Shown here in pieces: positions 53,898 to 63,641 of a stretch of 64,000 bases of DNA. This DNA is from Thalassospira lohafexi (GTDB lineage Bacteria > Pseudomonadota > Alphaproteobacteria > Rhodospirillales > Thalassospiraceae): the NCBI RefSeq assembly GCF_002844275.1, contig NZ_NXGX01000001.1, forward strand, positions 558,001-622,000, in the 5' to 3' direction. A model generated the notes under the pieces. That model had not been told where the DNA came from. It ran no database searches and was given only the letters and a program-made list of their open reading frames with translations. The number at the start of each line of letters is the position of its first letter. Position 1 is the stretch's first letter. The translations under genes were made by a program, and so were the position numbers.

Positions 53898-55301
53898 ATG
53901 TCGGATCGTCAATATGAACGCATTGAAACCCCCGAAAGCCTGATCAGCACCTTGCGCGAGATGCTTGGAGATCGGCTTTCGACAGCGGCGGCTGTGCTTG
54001 AGCAGCATGGCAAGGATGAAAGCTGGCACGCGGCATCCCCACCCGATGCGGTGGTTTTTGCCACCACGACCGAGGAAGTCGCCGAGGTGGTCAAGCTTTG
54101 TGCCCAGCATGAGGTTCCGATCGTGCCGTTTGGCGTTGGATCGTCGCTTGAAGGCCATGTTGCGGCCCTGCGCGGGGGGATTTGTATTGATCTGTCGCGC
54201 ATGGACGCGATTTTAGAAGTCAATAACGAGGACCTTGATTGCCGGGTTCAGGCGGGTGTTACCCGTGAGCAGCTTAATGATCATTTGCGCGATACCGGGT
54301 TGTTCTTTCCGATTGATCCGGGGGCGAATGCATCCATCGGCGGCATGACGGCGACCCGTGCATCGGGCACCAATGCGGTGCGCTATGGCACCATGCGCGA
54401 GAATGTGTTGAACCTGACGGTGGTGACACCGGATGGTAAAATCATCAAGACCGCCAATCGGGCGCGGAAATCATCGGCGGGGTATGACCTGACGCGGTTG
54501 TTTGTCGGGTCCGAAGGAACGCTTGGCGTGATTACGGAAATTGCCTTGAAGCTGTATGGCATCCCCGAGGCGATGTCGGCGGCGGTGTGTGTCTTTCCGT
54601 CGGTTGCGGCCGCGGTTGATACCACGATCCTGACCATTCAGGCGGGTATTCCGGTTGCACGCATTGAGTTTCTCGATGAAATGCAAATCCGGGCGATCAA
54701 CAAATATTCCAAAACCGATCATAAAGAAGCCCCGACCTTGTTCTTTGAATTCCATGGCACGGACGCCGGGGTGAAGGAACAGGCGGAGTTTGTGCAATCG
54801 GTTGCCGAAGAATTCGGGGCCGAGGAATTCCAGTGGGCGACCCGTCAGGAAGACCGCAATAAACTGTGGGCGGCACGTCACAAGGCCTATTACGCGTCGC
54901 TTCAGCTTGAGCCGGGTAAGGCGGGCATGCCGACCGATGTTTGTGTGCCGATTTCAAAACTGGCCGAAGCGATTTCCGAGACCCGTGCCGATTGTGATGC
55001 CAGCCCGCTTACCTGCACGATTGTTGGTCATGTCGGGGATGGTAATTTCCATACCCTGATCCTGCTTGATCCCAATGATCCTGATCAGATGGCCGAGGCA
55101 AAGCGCCTTCATGACCGGATGGTCGAACGCGCGCTTAAACTGGGCGGGACCTGTACCGGGGAACATGGCATTGGCTATGGCAAGCTTGATTTCATGGAAG
55201 CCGAACACGGGGCAGATACGATTGCGCTGATGCGTGCGCTTAAAAACGCGATTGATCCCAAAGGTCTGATGAATCCGGGGAAGCTTATTCCGGGTCTTTG
55301 A
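53898..55301 (+). CDS. FAD-linked D-lactate dehydrogenase-like oxidase
   Basis: 467 residues. FAD-binding PCMH domain with VPFGVGSSLEGHVAALRGGI and RKSSAGYDLTRLFVGSEGTL; C-terminal FAD-oxidase domain with IVGHVGDGNFHTLILLDPND and GEHGIGYGKLDFMEAEHG. The last motif fits the mitochondrial/bacterial D-lactate dehydrogenase (cytochrome) branch; D-2-hydroxyglutarate or glycolate dehydrogenases are close relatives. No Fe-S subunit is nearby. ATG at 53898 has GAGGA 5 bases upstream; the frame from 53799 is unsupported. Terminator at 55330. Confidence 0.9.
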   Translation: MSDRQYERIETPESLISTLREMLGDRLSTAAAVLEQHGKDESWHAASPPDAVVFATTTEEVAEVVKLCAQHEVPIVPFGVGSSLEGHVAALRGGICIDLSRMDAILEVNNEDLDCRVQAGVTREQLNDHLRDTGLFFPIDPGANASIGGMTATRASGTNAVRYGTMRENVLNLTVVTPDGKIIKTANRARKSSAGYDLTRLFVGSEGTLGVITEIALKLYGIPEAMSAAVCVFPSVAAAVDTTILTIQAGIPVARIEFLDEMQIRAINKYSKTDHKEAPTLFFEFHGTDAGVKEQAEFVQSVAEEFGAEEFQWATRQEDRNKLWAARHKAYYASLQLEPGKAGMPTDVCVPISKLAEAISETRADCDASPLTCTIVGHVGDGNFHTLILLDPNDPDQMAEAKRLHDRMVERALKLGGTCTGEHGIGYGKLDFMEAEHGADTIALMRALKNAIDPKGLMNPGKLIPGL

Positions 55302-55329
55302 TATCATCAGACTATTTATGATTGATGCG

Positions 55330-55358
55330 AAAAACGGGGCCTTTGCGCCCCGTTTTTG
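55330..55358. terminator. Rho-independent terminator
   Basis: AAAAACGGGGC-ctttg-CGCCCCGTTTTT-type stem between convergent genes, with A- and T-tracts on either side, so it can work for both. Confidence 0.88.
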
Positions 55359-55364
55359 TTTTGG

Positions 55365-56450
55365 TTAGAACCGGAACGACAGGGAAAGTGATCCGAACTG
55401 ATCGGCACCGTCTTGGGCGGTATATTCGGCGGTGCGATACACATGGGTATAGGTCAGGCGCGCCTGACCCATGATCACGGCAAAGCCGATTTGCAAATCC
55501 CCGACCAGCGGTTCCTTATCAACGGAATTACTGTCTTTGAACGTATTGCCATCCAGCGTGATATCGCGTGCGACATAGCGCCCGGCGACCCCGGCAAACA
55601 GATAGCCGCTCAGCGGGAAGCCCTCGGTATCGGGGACGAAGAAATCCGATCCCGGCAAGCTGGGGCGAATGCGCGGCGGACCATAATCGGCAGGCAGGTC
55701 AAACCCCATGCGAAACATCGTGCCGACCTCGGCATTGGTAAAGGCATTGCCAAGCGACACAGCCCCGTGCGGGGTGGCATCAAATTCGATCCCGGCAACG
55801 TCGGCTTCAAACCAACTGCGGTATTTGCGTTCATAGGTCAGATTGACGAGCGGTTCGTTTTTGATCTGATTGTCCCAGCCTTCGGGGGCGGGGCTGTTGA
55901 TGTTTTTGTGAACGATTTTCTGGGTTTTGTCGGCAAGCGATGCTGGCCCGACCACGCCCAGTGTCAGTTCAAGCGTATCAATCCGCGAATAGTTGCCGTC
56001 ACCGTCATTTTGCAATCCGGTATCGGACAGCAGCCCGACTGTACCGGCCAGAATACCGGCCCATGGACGATCATCGGGCTGGTTTTCGGCAATGGTGATG
56101 TCGTCGGGCGTATACATGGTCTGGCCGAAGGAATAGCTGGTTCTTATACGGCCGTTCGAGGCAAAGAACGGAACCTTCTTGGCCACATTGAGGAAGGAGG
56201 CCGGTGCGGAATCCTCGGGCGAGATAAAGGCGAGGCGCACGCCATTGGTGTAATGCTGATCACTGTTGGACGCGGTGAACAGGTCATTTTCCACCGACAG
56301 CGACACCCCCCATTTTTCATCGGGCGTTCGGGTCGATTGCGGTCCGCTGGCCGTGTTTTCCTGCGCACTGGCATGCGGCGTTACTGCCATCAGGCTGAGC
56401 AATGAAACCGATAGGGCCGCAGGATATTTGATGGCTCTGGACAAGGGCAT
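55365..56450 (-). CDS. LpxR-family outer-membrane lipid A deacylase (DUF2219)
   Basis: 361 residues. A signal peptide (AALSVSLLSLMAVTPHASAQ) then a 12-strand-type beta-barrel sequence with the family start VSLSVENDLFTASNSDQHYT (Asn and Asp of the calcium/active site) plus NGVRLAF and a C-terminal phenylalanine (FGSLSLSFRF) for barrel insertion. LpxR removes the 3'-acyloxyacyl chain of lipid A in a Ca-dependent way; here the role is inferred from family motifs. Confidence 0.88.
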   Translation of the reverse strand: MPLSRAIKYPAALSVSLLSLMAVTPHASAQENTASGPQSTRTPDEKWGVSLSVENDLFTASNSDQHYTNGVRLAFISPEDSAPASFLNVAKKVPFFASNGRIRTSYSFGQTMYTPDDITIAENQPDDRPWAGILAGTVGLLSDTGLQNDGDGNYSRIDTLELTLGVVGPASLADKTQKIVHKNINSPAPEGWDNQIKNEPLVNLTYERKYRSWFEADVAGIEFDATPHGAVSLGNAFTNAEVGTMFRMGFDLPADYGPPRIRPSLPGSDFFVPDTEGFPLSGYLFAGVAGRYVARDITLDGNTFKDSNSVDKEPLVGDLQIGFAVIMGQARLTYTHVYRTAEYTAQDGADQFGSLSLSFRF

Positions 56451-56781
56451 GGTGGGTTCTACTCGCTCAATCGGCTTTGTTGTTGGGATTTCAAACCAAA
56501 TTCAATTCTGATTTTGCCCAATTTATGGCGCAGTGTCGCATCATTAACGCACCTGTCCACAGTTAACATAAACTCGGCCGACGCGCGATTGTTCCCATCA
56601 GGGCCAAATCGCGCGCAAATGCCTATCAGGTGTTTGCTGTCGTGTGGGGAAAGAACCGAAAACCGGCGGCGCAAAAATATGCCGAGGTTACGGGCGTAAC
56701 GTCAGGCGCCCGCCCGTTTGATCGATCATGTGATCACAGGGCAGGCGCCTTTGTTCGCGATGGGGGATGTCTTAGGGCCGT
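56451..56781. other. 331-bp gap downstream of the DUF2189 gene and upstream of lpxR-like gene
   Basis: It holds a hairpin at 56704-56750 and nothing else I can name; a short plus-strand frame at 56514-56699 has no supporting signal. Confidence 0.6.
56704..56750. terminator. Long GC stem-loop at the 3' side of the DUF2189 gene
   Basis: AGGCGCCCGCCC (56704-56715) pairs with GGGCAGGCGCCT (56739-56750) at 11 of 12 positions around a 23-base loop that itself contains TGATC repeats. It lacks a T-tract on the minus strand, so it may be an RNA 3' stem rather than an intrinsic terminator. Confidence 0.5.
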
Positions 56782-57618
56782 TTAGGCTGTTTTGCGGCGC
56801 AGACGTGCGACATCTGTTTGGCTGGTATCAATTATTCCGCGATAGGCATGCCAGCTTGAGAAGCCCAGAAGCGGCATGATGACAGCCATGCCAAACAAAA
56901 ACACAACCATGCCACATGCTGACAGGATGGCAATCACCGCTGCCCAGCCGGTCAGGACTTTCCAGTTTTTGCGAAATGCCGCGACACTGATGATAACAGC
57001 CGTGATGACATCAACGTCACGATCAACCAGCAACGGTATAGACACGACCGAAACGGCAAAAACCATGATCGCCAATACACCGCCAAGGATGCTTCCGGTG
57101 ATCAGGAAGGTCATGGCATCGCGCGAAAAGAAGGTTTCCCACACCAGCACATCAAGCGATGGCACCGTGCCACTATAAAACAAGGCAAACAGCAACATCG
57201 CAATACGTGTCCATGCGAGGAAGAACAGCATCAACATAATGCCGATGGCACCAATTTGGCCCGGATTGCGGCGAAACCCGTTCAGGCTGTGCCACAGGGT
57301 GACGTTTTCGCCCATTTCAAGGCGGCGACTGGTTTCATAAAGTCCGACAGCCAGAAGCGGGGCGAGGAGCATAAAGCCGGCCGCCAAGGGCAAGGTCAGA
57401 TGAAGCTGCCCAGTTTGAAAGATGCTCAGAACCACAAGATAGCCTGCAAGAACGCAGAATGCGCCATAGGCCAGCCCGATGGCAGGGGCACGTTTGAAAT
57501 CCCGCCAGCCTGCTTCAAGCCACGCACCGGATTGATCGGTGGTGATTTCACGAATGCCGATGCCGCTTATTGTGGGTTCGACCGTATTATTTGTCTGTAC
57601 GATTGTTGTTTCGGTCAT
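56782..57618 (-). CDS. DUF2189 integral membrane protein
   Basis: 278 residues with about six membrane helices (among them AIGLAYGAFCVLAGYLVVLS and PLAAGFMLLAPLLAVGLYET) and the family-typical SRRLEMGENVTLWHSLNGFR. Function unknown; sometimes near cytochrome oxidase genes, but not here. ATG at 57618 has GGAGG 6 bases upstream; the frame to 57666 crosses the tandem repeats. Confidence 0.85.
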   Translation of the reverse strand: MTETTIVQTNNTVEPTISGIGIREITTDQSGAWLEAGWRDFKRAPAIGLAYGAFCVLAGYLVVLSIFQTGQLHLTLPLAAGFMLLAPLLAVGLYETSRRLEMGENVTLWHSLNGFRRNPGQIGAIGIMLMLFFLAWTRIAMLLFALFYSGTVPSLDVLVWETFFSRDAMTFLITGSILGGVLAIMVFAVSVVSIPLLVDRDVDVITAVIISVAAFRKNWKVLTGWAAVIAILSACGMVVFLFGMAVIMPLLGFSSWHAYRGIIDTSQTDVARLRRKTA

Positions 57619-57651
57619 GGGTGTCCTCCCTGTCGCTTCTGGCCTGTTTGT

Positions 57652-57693
57652 TTTGGCCCGCTGCATTTGGCCCGTTGCATTTGGCGTGTCGCT
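57652..57693. repeat. Three tandem copies of a 14-bp unit in the DUF2189 leader
   Basis: TTTGGCCCGCTGCA (57652-57665), TTTGGCCCGTTGCA (57666-57679) and a decayed TTTGGCGTGTCGCT (57680-57693), starting 34 bases upstream of the DUF2189 start. Could be a regulator-binding array or slipped-strand repeat. Confidence 0.65.
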
Positions 57694-57933
57694 TTTCGCA
57701 AAACGATCTTTTGATCCGCATGAAAGTCAGGATTGAATTTAGTGGTGTCTAAAATGTATCATTTTAAAGGGGGATTTCCAGCATCCAGTTGATTTTAAAG
57801 CATGTATAAAGAATGTGTGATGTGGCATTCTGGTAAAATTGGGTTATGTTCCCGCATGCTGTGGGGTTGTTTGGATTGGTTAAAAAATCAGATTTTAATC
57901 AGTCTGGATGCCTGATCGCGGCGTATGACCCAT

Positions 57934-57948
57934 TCAGATGACATCTGA
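57934..57948. promoter_or_regulatory. Palindrome TCAGATG-A-CATCTGA
   Basis: Perfect 7-base arms in the AsmA upstream region, about 200 bases before its start. Possible operator; no partner known. Confidence 0.35.
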
Positions 57949-58148
57949 TGTGGACAATTGAGGCGATAAGACCCATCTGAACATCGGAAAACCAATCGGG
58001 CGGTCTGTGAACAATCTCTCGCCATTTTCTATTGCGAGACGTAATTCGAGCCCTATGCTTTTGGGGCCTGACCCGAAACTTGAAATCGAACCTTAAAAGG
58101 TCGCTGCCAACCGGCAGAACGATCTTGCGAGCAAGCGGAGCCTGACTT

Positions 58149-61100
58149 TTGAAAAAAATCCTTGCCGTTATCGGCGCTGTGTTGGTCGTTTTGATTGCAG
58201 CGTTGCTGATCATTCCATCCCTGATCGACTGGAATGGCTATAAGGCCCAGGTCAGTCAGGCTGTCCGTGATGCGACAGGACGCGAACTTGTGATCAATGG
58301 CGATTTGTCGATGTCGTTGATCCCGTCGCCTGCCTTGTCGGCAGAGCAGGTTGCACTTGGCAATGCACCCGGTGCGACGGACGCGAACATGGTGACGATT
58401 TCAGAAGTGCGGGTTTCCGTTGCGATGATGCCGCTTTTGACCGGCAATGTTCAGGTCACCGAAATCAGCCTGATTGATCCGGTGATTGCCATCGAAACGT
58501 TTGAAGATGGCAGCAACAACCTTGTGTTTGATCCGGCACAGGCAAAGCGTTCCGGCCCGGATGCGGGGACAATCACCACGCCTGAGCCTGCAACGCCATC
58601 GACGGAAAACACCCCGGCCGCACCGACATCCGGTGATGATGGTGCAAGCAGCGATTTCTCCAGCGCCATTCAGGTCGACCGGCTTGAGGTCGAAAATGCC
58701 ACAATCATATACCGCACGCCGGGCAGCGAGGAACGTATCGAGGGGCTGACCATTGGTGTTTCGGCCGATAGCCTGAATGGTCCGATGGACGGCGAAGGAT
58801 ATGTGTTTTATCGCGGCATTCCGTTGACGTTTGAATTTAACGTCGGACAGATCAGCCAAACCGGTCCTTTCCCGGTCAGCCTCAAGGTTGGTGTCGACAA
58901 GGTCGATGGGGGAATTTCGCTGGGTGGTAAAGTTGACCTGTCTTCGGACAACCCCGGATTTGACGGCCAGATTGAAGGCAAGTTTGATGATCTGCGCGCA
59001 GCAGCATTGCGCATTGCCGGTGAGGGAGCAGACATCCCTGATATCGCGGCCAAGCCGTTTGACCTTGGCGGGCACATCACGGCCGATGCCAAATCGGTCA
59101 CGTTAAATGATTTGTCGATCCGTTTTGGGGAAACCCGCGGATCGGGGGCGATTGCGATTGATCAGGAACCGCGTATGCGGGCTGATGTTGCGTTGCGCTT
59201 TAACCAGCTTGATCTGGATTCAATTCTGGTGCTGGCCGACGTCGGTGATGGCGTAAAGGCACCAGAAGCGAACAGCGCATCGGGTTCATCATCGACCGAT
59301 GCCGGAAAAGCATCCGATGAGGCGCAGTCCATTCCATCGCAAAGTTCGGTGAAATCGGGTTCAGCAAACGGGCCGATTATTCCGGCCGATCTGACAGCAT
59401 CCATCGACTTTGAAGTCGAGACCCTGATTTATAATCAGACGCCCATTCACAATGCCCGCATCAATGCGGCGATTGCCAACAGCAAAGTCACCTTGAACGA
59501 GGTTTCCGCCGGATTGCCCGGTGGAACGGACTTGGCCGTGTTTGGCAGCATTTCGGGTGAAAAATCGACACCATCTGCGGCACTTAGCTATGAAATCGCG
59601 TCGGAAAATATCCGTGCGGTGATCCGTTGGCTGGGTGTTGATGTTGATGGTGTGCGCGCTGATCGGTTGCGCCGTTTCTCGCTGACTGGCGGGATTAAAG
59701 GCACGCCCGAGCAGCTTAACATTTCCGATCTGGACATGCGCATTGATGACACCGCCATTCGCGGTGCTGTGGTTGCCAATATCAGTGGTCCGGGACTGCC
59801 GTCCCTTGGTATCGGGCTTAAGCTTGATCGCATCAATCTTGATCAATACCTTCCGAGCAGCCCAAGTGCGGCGGGCAGCGATCAAGGTTCTGATGCGTCG
59901 TCAGGGACGGCTTCCGGTTCGGGGGCTGCATCATCTGATGGGGCTTCTGATCAAGGGACTGCGGGCGGCACAGATGCCGATATGGTCAAACTGATCAAGG
60001 ATGCCCTGGCACCACTTGACGGGATGGCGGCCAATTATCGGTTGTCGGCCGATGAGATCATTTCATCGGGTGTGTCGGTGCGCGGGATCGTTATTGATGG
60101 CAACATCAATGGGCGCAAGATTGCGCTGAACAATTTTGCCATTGCCGATGCGGCTGGTCTTGCGGCCAGTGCCAAGGGGACGTTCAATGGTGCTGCGGAC
60201 ATTCCGGCCTTTGAAGGTTTGGCCGTGCGCGTTACGGCCAAAACGCTTGAGCCACTGGCGAAATTGACGGGGATTACCCTGCCAGCACCGGCCAGCAGCT
60301 ATAAAAGCATTCAGGCCAATCTTGGTTTGAACGGGCCTGTGAGCGGACCAACACTTGATCTTGATGTGTCCAATCCGCTGGCACAGGTGAGCCTTAAGGG
60401 TGTGTTGGCCAATATCTTTGGGGCCAATCCCGGCCTTGATGGCAAACTTGGTGTTCAGGCATCAAGCCTGAACCGGGCACTTGATCTGGTGGCTCCGACC
60501 TATACCCCATCGGGGAACCTTGGGCGTCTGGCACTTTCCAGTACGGTTAAGGGAACGGCACAGAACATCAATCTGGGCGACCTGAAACTGGTCGTCGGAG
60601 CATTTGAAACGGCGGGGGACGTCAAGTTTGACGCGACGCAGGCCCAGCCAAAAGTCACCGTCAGCCTTTCTGGAGGCAAGCTTGCGGTTGATCCGTTCCT
60701 GCCAGCCGAGAAACGCGCTGGTTTGATGCCGGGTGCGGGAAGTGGGATGCGCAAGGCAGCATTTAACCTGCCGCAGACGGCAAGTGTCACCCGTGTTGAT
60801 GCCCGTGATGGCACGCCGTGGGATGATACGGTGATTGATGTTTCGGCCTTGCGGTCGATTGATGCTGACATTGCCATTGCACTTGATCAGCTTGATTTTG
60901 ATACCTACAGCCTGATGAAGCCGGACTTGAAGGCGGATCTTGTTGCCGGGTTGTTGACGATTTCCAAGCTGACCGGTGTGCTGGGCGATGGTGATCTGGC
61001 GATTGATGGTAATTTCGATGCGCGCAGCACCGACATTCCCAAACTCGCCCTCAAAGGTTCGCTCGATGGTGCACGGGTGGAAAAACTTGCTCCTATTCAG

Positions 61101-61706
61101 GTTGCCAGTGACCTTATCAATGGCGGTATTCAAACCAAGTTTGATGTTTCCGCATCGGGCAATACATCGCGTCGTCTGGTGTCAGCCCTTGGCGGGACAG
61201 CCAATTTTGTCCTGAACAATGTGCGGTTTAGCAATGCCGATAAACGGTCTGCTGATCCGAAACTGAACTTGCAGGCTTTGCTGCGTCAGGGACCGCAGGC
61301 CATGGTGGTTGAGGGCATTGGCAACAACGACATTCTTGAAACGCTTGAGGCCGATATCACCATTACCAACGGTGTGGCCAAAACCACACGGGTTGAGGCA
61401 ACCTCACGCGTGGGGACGGCGGATGCGGATGCGACCCTTGATTTGCCCAAATGGGTGATGGACACGCAGGCGGACTTTGATTTCTCGGAAAAAATCGAAG
61501 AACTGCCGCCTTTCAGTGTTTATGCCAAAGGCAAAATTGACGATCCGGTGATTACGGGACGGATGGACAAGGTTGCGGTGAAGGTTCTTGATAACCTTTT
61601 GGACAAGGCGCTTGGCGGGGATGGATCGTCCGGTTCAAGTGGTGATTCGGGTAAGGATGCGGCCAAAGGATTGCTAAAAGGTCTTTTGAATCAATTCGGT
61701 CGCTAA
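58149..61706 (+). CDS. AsmA-family protein
   Basis: 1185 residues. N-terminal membrane anchor (ILAVIGAVLVVLIAALLIIP) then SLIDWNGYKAQVSQAVRDAT and GRELVINGDLSMSLIPSPAL, the typical AsmA start; a long beta-rich periplasmic body follows, ending in the conserved AsmA C-terminal region around RKAAFNLPQTASVTRV and GTANFVLNNVRFSNAD. Such proteins are bridge-like lipid carriers between the membranes. Two low-complexity Ser/Gly/Asp/Ala linkers (about 380-415 and 575-620) and a Gly-Ser tail at about 1155 are unusual. TTG at 58149 with GGAG 9 bases upstream is the likely start. Confidence 0.9.
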   Translation: MKKILAVIGAVLVVLIAALLIIPSLIDWNGYKAQVSQAVRDATGRELVINGDLSMSLIPSPALSAEQVALGNAPGATDANMVTISEVRVSVAMMPLLTGNVQVTEISLIDPVIAIETFEDGSNNLVFDPAQAKRSGPDAGTITTPEPATPSTENTPAAPTSGDDGASSDFSSAIQVDRLEVENATIIYRTPGSEERIEGLTIGVSADSLNGPMDGEGYVFYRGIPLTFEFNVGQISQTGPFPVSLKVGVDKVDGGISLGGKVDLSSDNPGFDGQIEGKFDDLRAAALRIAGEGADIPDIAAKPFDLGGHITADAKSVTLNDLSIRFGETRGSGAIAIDQEPRMRADVALRFNQLDLDSILVLADVGDGVKAPEANSASGSSSTDAGKASDEAQSIPSQSSVKSGSANGPIIPADLTASIDFEVETLIYNQTPIHNARINAAIANSKVTLNEVSAGLPGGTDLAVFGSISGEKSTPSAALSYEIASENIRAVIRWLGVDVDGVRADRLRRFSLTGGIKGTPEQLNISDLDMRIDDTAIRGAVVANISGPGLPSLGIGLKLDRINLDQYLPSSPSAAGSDQGSDASSGTASGSGAASSDGASDQGTAGGTDADMVKLIKDALAPLDGMAANYRLSADEIISSGVSVRGIVIDGNINGRKIALNNFAIADAAGLAASAKGTFNGAADIPAFEGLAVRVTAKTLEPLAKLTGITLPAPASSYKSIQANLGLNGPVSGPTLDLDVSNPLAQVSLKGVLANIFGANPGLDGKLGVQASSLNRALDLVAPTYTPSGNLGRLALSSTVKGTAQNINLGDLKLVVGAFETAGDVKFDATQAQPKVTVSLSGGKLAVDPFLPAEKRAGLMPGAGSGMRKAAFNLPQTASVTRVDARDGTPWDDTVIDVSALRSIDADIAIALDQLDFDTYSLMKPDLKADLVAGLLTISKLTGVLGDGDLAIDGNFDARSTDIPKLALKGSLDGARVEKLAPIQVASDLINGGIQTKFDVSASGNTSRRLVSALGGTANFVLNNVRFSNADKRSADPKLNLQALLRQGPQAMVVEGIGNNDILETLEADITITNGVAKTTRVEATSRVGTADADATLDLPKWVMDTQADFDFSEKIEELPPFSVYAKGKIDDPVITGRMDKVAVKVLDNLLDKALGGDGSSGSSGDSGKDAAKGLLKGLLNQFGR

Positions 61707-61732
61707 TCCCCGTCCTTGAGATTTTATCTTTG

Positions 61733-61765
61733 AAACGGCCCTGCAGTGCGGGGCCGTTTTATTTT
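61733..61765 (+). terminator. Rho-independent terminator after the AsmA gene
   Basis: AAACGGCCC-tgcagtgcg-GGGCCGTTTT stem with TTTTATTTT. Confidence 0.88.
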
Positions 61766-61877
61766 GGGGACATTGCCATAGTAGTTGATTGTCACATAAC
61801 GGCAAAAAAACCTTAACAAAGTGCCCCGGCTTCTACATGATCCGCGCGTCGATTCCCTTTGATGGTAACGGTTGATT

Positions 61878-63407
61878 ATGTCGGTAAAGAAAACGGCTCT
61901 GGATAAGGACCTCAAGTGGCAGCGCCGCATGGATGCGGGGATGGGTGAAACCGCCTCGATCAGTGCGAAACTTGGTCTGGCACTTGTGTTCCTGCTGGCG
62001 TGTAGCGCGTTTGTCGCCTTTCAAATGGGCGGGGTACCGCAAAGTGGCTTCCTGATTGCGGCTGCCGTTATTGGCGGTTACATGGCGCTCAACATCGGGG
62101 CCAATGACGTTGCCAACAATGTTGGCCCGGCGGTGGGGTCCAAGGCGCTGACCATGGTTGGCGCGCTTTTGATTGCCGCGGTTTTTGAGGCTGCTGGTGC
62201 GATCATTGCCGGGGGCGATGTTGTCAGCACGATCAAGAACGGCATTATTGATCCGGCCCGGATGCCTGATCCTCAGACCTTTGTCTGGGCAATGATGGCG
62301 GCCCTTCTTGCTGCTGCCTTGTGGCTTAATCTTGCGACGTGGATTGGTGCGCCGGTTTCGACCACGCATTCCATCGTTGGTGGTGTGATGGGCGCTGGTA
62401 TGGCCGCAGTTGGCATTGACGCGGTGAATTGGCCGACCATGGGCACGATTGCTGCAAGCTGGGTGATTTCGCCGGTTCTTGGGGGATTGATCGCGGCCGG
62501 GTTCCTGGCCTTTATCAAGTTCCGCATTCTTTATACCGACGACCGGGTTGCCGCGGCGCGCAAATGGGTGCCAATCCTTGTCGGGGTGATGGTTTCGGCC
62601 TTCACCATGTATCTGATGATGAAGGGCATTAAGAAAATCTGGAAAGTGGAAACGCCGGTTGTGATTGCAATTGGTATTGCGGCTTTCATCATTACGGTCC
62701 TGCCGGTCCGGAAGGCCGTTTTCCGGGCTTCTGCCAATATGACGGGGCGCCGCAAGGAGATTGCATCCTTGTTCCGGCTTCCGCTGGTTGCGTCGGCCGC
62801 CCTTCTGTCATTTGCCCATGGATCTAACGATGTTGCCAATGCGATTGGTCCGTTGGCGGCCATTGTTTCGGGTATCAACAGCGGTGAGATCGTGACATCT
62901 GCACCGATCCCGATCTGGGTGATGGTCATTGGCGCGATTGGTATTGCCGCCGGGCTTATCCTGTTTGGTCCGAAACTGATCAAGACAGTCGGGTCCAAAA
63001 TCACCAAGCTTGATCCGATCCGTGCCTATACCGTGGCGCTGTCGGCAGCTTTGACCGTGATTGTCGCATCGGCCCTTGGTTTGCCGGTTAGTTCGACCCA
63101 CATTGCGGTCGGGGCGGTGTTCGGGGTTGGTTTCCTGCGTGAAAGCCTTAATCATCGTCGTCGTCAGGTTGTGAACCCGCCGATGTTGGTGGATGGATCG
63201 GACAATACAGAGGTTGATGCGCATATCGAAGCCCTGCGTCAGATTGACCCGAATGAAGCCGAAAAGGCCGAGAAGAAATTGCGCAAGCGTCTTCTGGTGC
63301 GCCGGAACTATGCATTTACCATCGCAACTGCGTGGGTGGTGACGGTTCCGGCTGGCGCGTTCCTTGGGGCGCTGCTGTTCTTCACCATTCGTGGCATCAT
63401 GTTGTAA
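61878..63407 (+). CDS. Inorganic phosphate transporter, Pit family
   Basis: 509 residues, PHO-4 type. Two repeated signature halves: GGYMALNIGANDVANNVGPA and LLSFAHGSNDVANAIGPLAA, plus APVSTTHSIVGGVMGAGMA and LPVSSTHIAVGAVFGVGFL. About twelve membrane helices and a long cytoplasmic loop with a KAEKKLRKRL segment late in the protein. ATG at 61878 is chosen; the TTG at 61872 is just upstream. Low-affinity Pi (or sulphate) uptake coupled to protons or sodium. Terminator at 63476. Confidence 0.93.
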   Translation: MSVKKTALDKDLKWQRRMDAGMGETASISAKLGLALVFLLACSAFVAFQMGGVPQSGFLIAAAVIGGYMALNIGANDVANNVGPAVGSKALTMVGALLIAAVFEAAGAIIAGGDVVSTIKNGIIDPARMPDPQTFVWAMMAALLAAALWLNLATWIGAPVSTTHSIVGGVMGAGMAAVGIDAVNWPTMGTIAASWVISPVLGGLIAAGFLAFIKFRILYTDDRVAAARKWVPILVGVMVSAFTMYLMMKGIKKIWKVETPVVIAIGIAAFIITVLPVRKAVFRASANMTGRRKEIASLFRLPLVASAALLSFAHGSNDVANAIGPLAAIVSGINSGEIVTSAPIPIWVMVIGAIGIAAGLILFGPKLIKTVGSKITKLDPIRAYTVALSAALTVIVASALGLPVSSTHIAVGAVFGVGFLRESLNHRRRQVVNPPMLVDGSDNTEVDAHIEALRQIDPNEAEKAEKKLRKRLLVRRNYAFTIATAWVVTVPAGAFLGALLFFTIRGIML

Positions 63408-63475
63408 TATCAAAAAGAATAGAGTTTCGCGGCACAATGCCCCATTTTCCCCGGGGTGTGTGCGGCGATCTGCAG

Positions 63476-63508
63476 CGGCGGTCAGGGGTTCCCTGATCGC
63501 CGTTTTTC
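63476..63508 (+). terminator. Rho-independent terminator after the Pit gene
   Basis: GGCGGTCAGGG-gtt-CCCTGATCGCC stem followed by GTTTTT. Confidence 0.88.
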
Positions 63509-63641
63509 CTTGACCGCTCAGTGCCGCGGGCGTAAATACCCGGCCAACAACGTCGAACAGCACCCGGTCTTGATCGTCGCCCAATAAAGTGGGCCGCGAG
63601 ATTTGTTATGCGTGGGGTCGACTTTATTGAAGGACAGATAG

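Larger units (their letters stand above)
57619..58148. other. 530-bp divergent region between the DUF2189 and AsmA genes
   Basis: Holds three 14-bp tandem repeats (57652-57693) and a palindrome (57934-57948). The middle part is AT-rich (57730-57900). No gene is visible. Confidence 0.65.

Noticed and set aside
63408-63641. preQ1 riboswitch upstream of the YhhQ-like gene
   Set aside because: I looked for the conserved preQ1 aptamer core and found only the Pit terminator and unstructured sequence.
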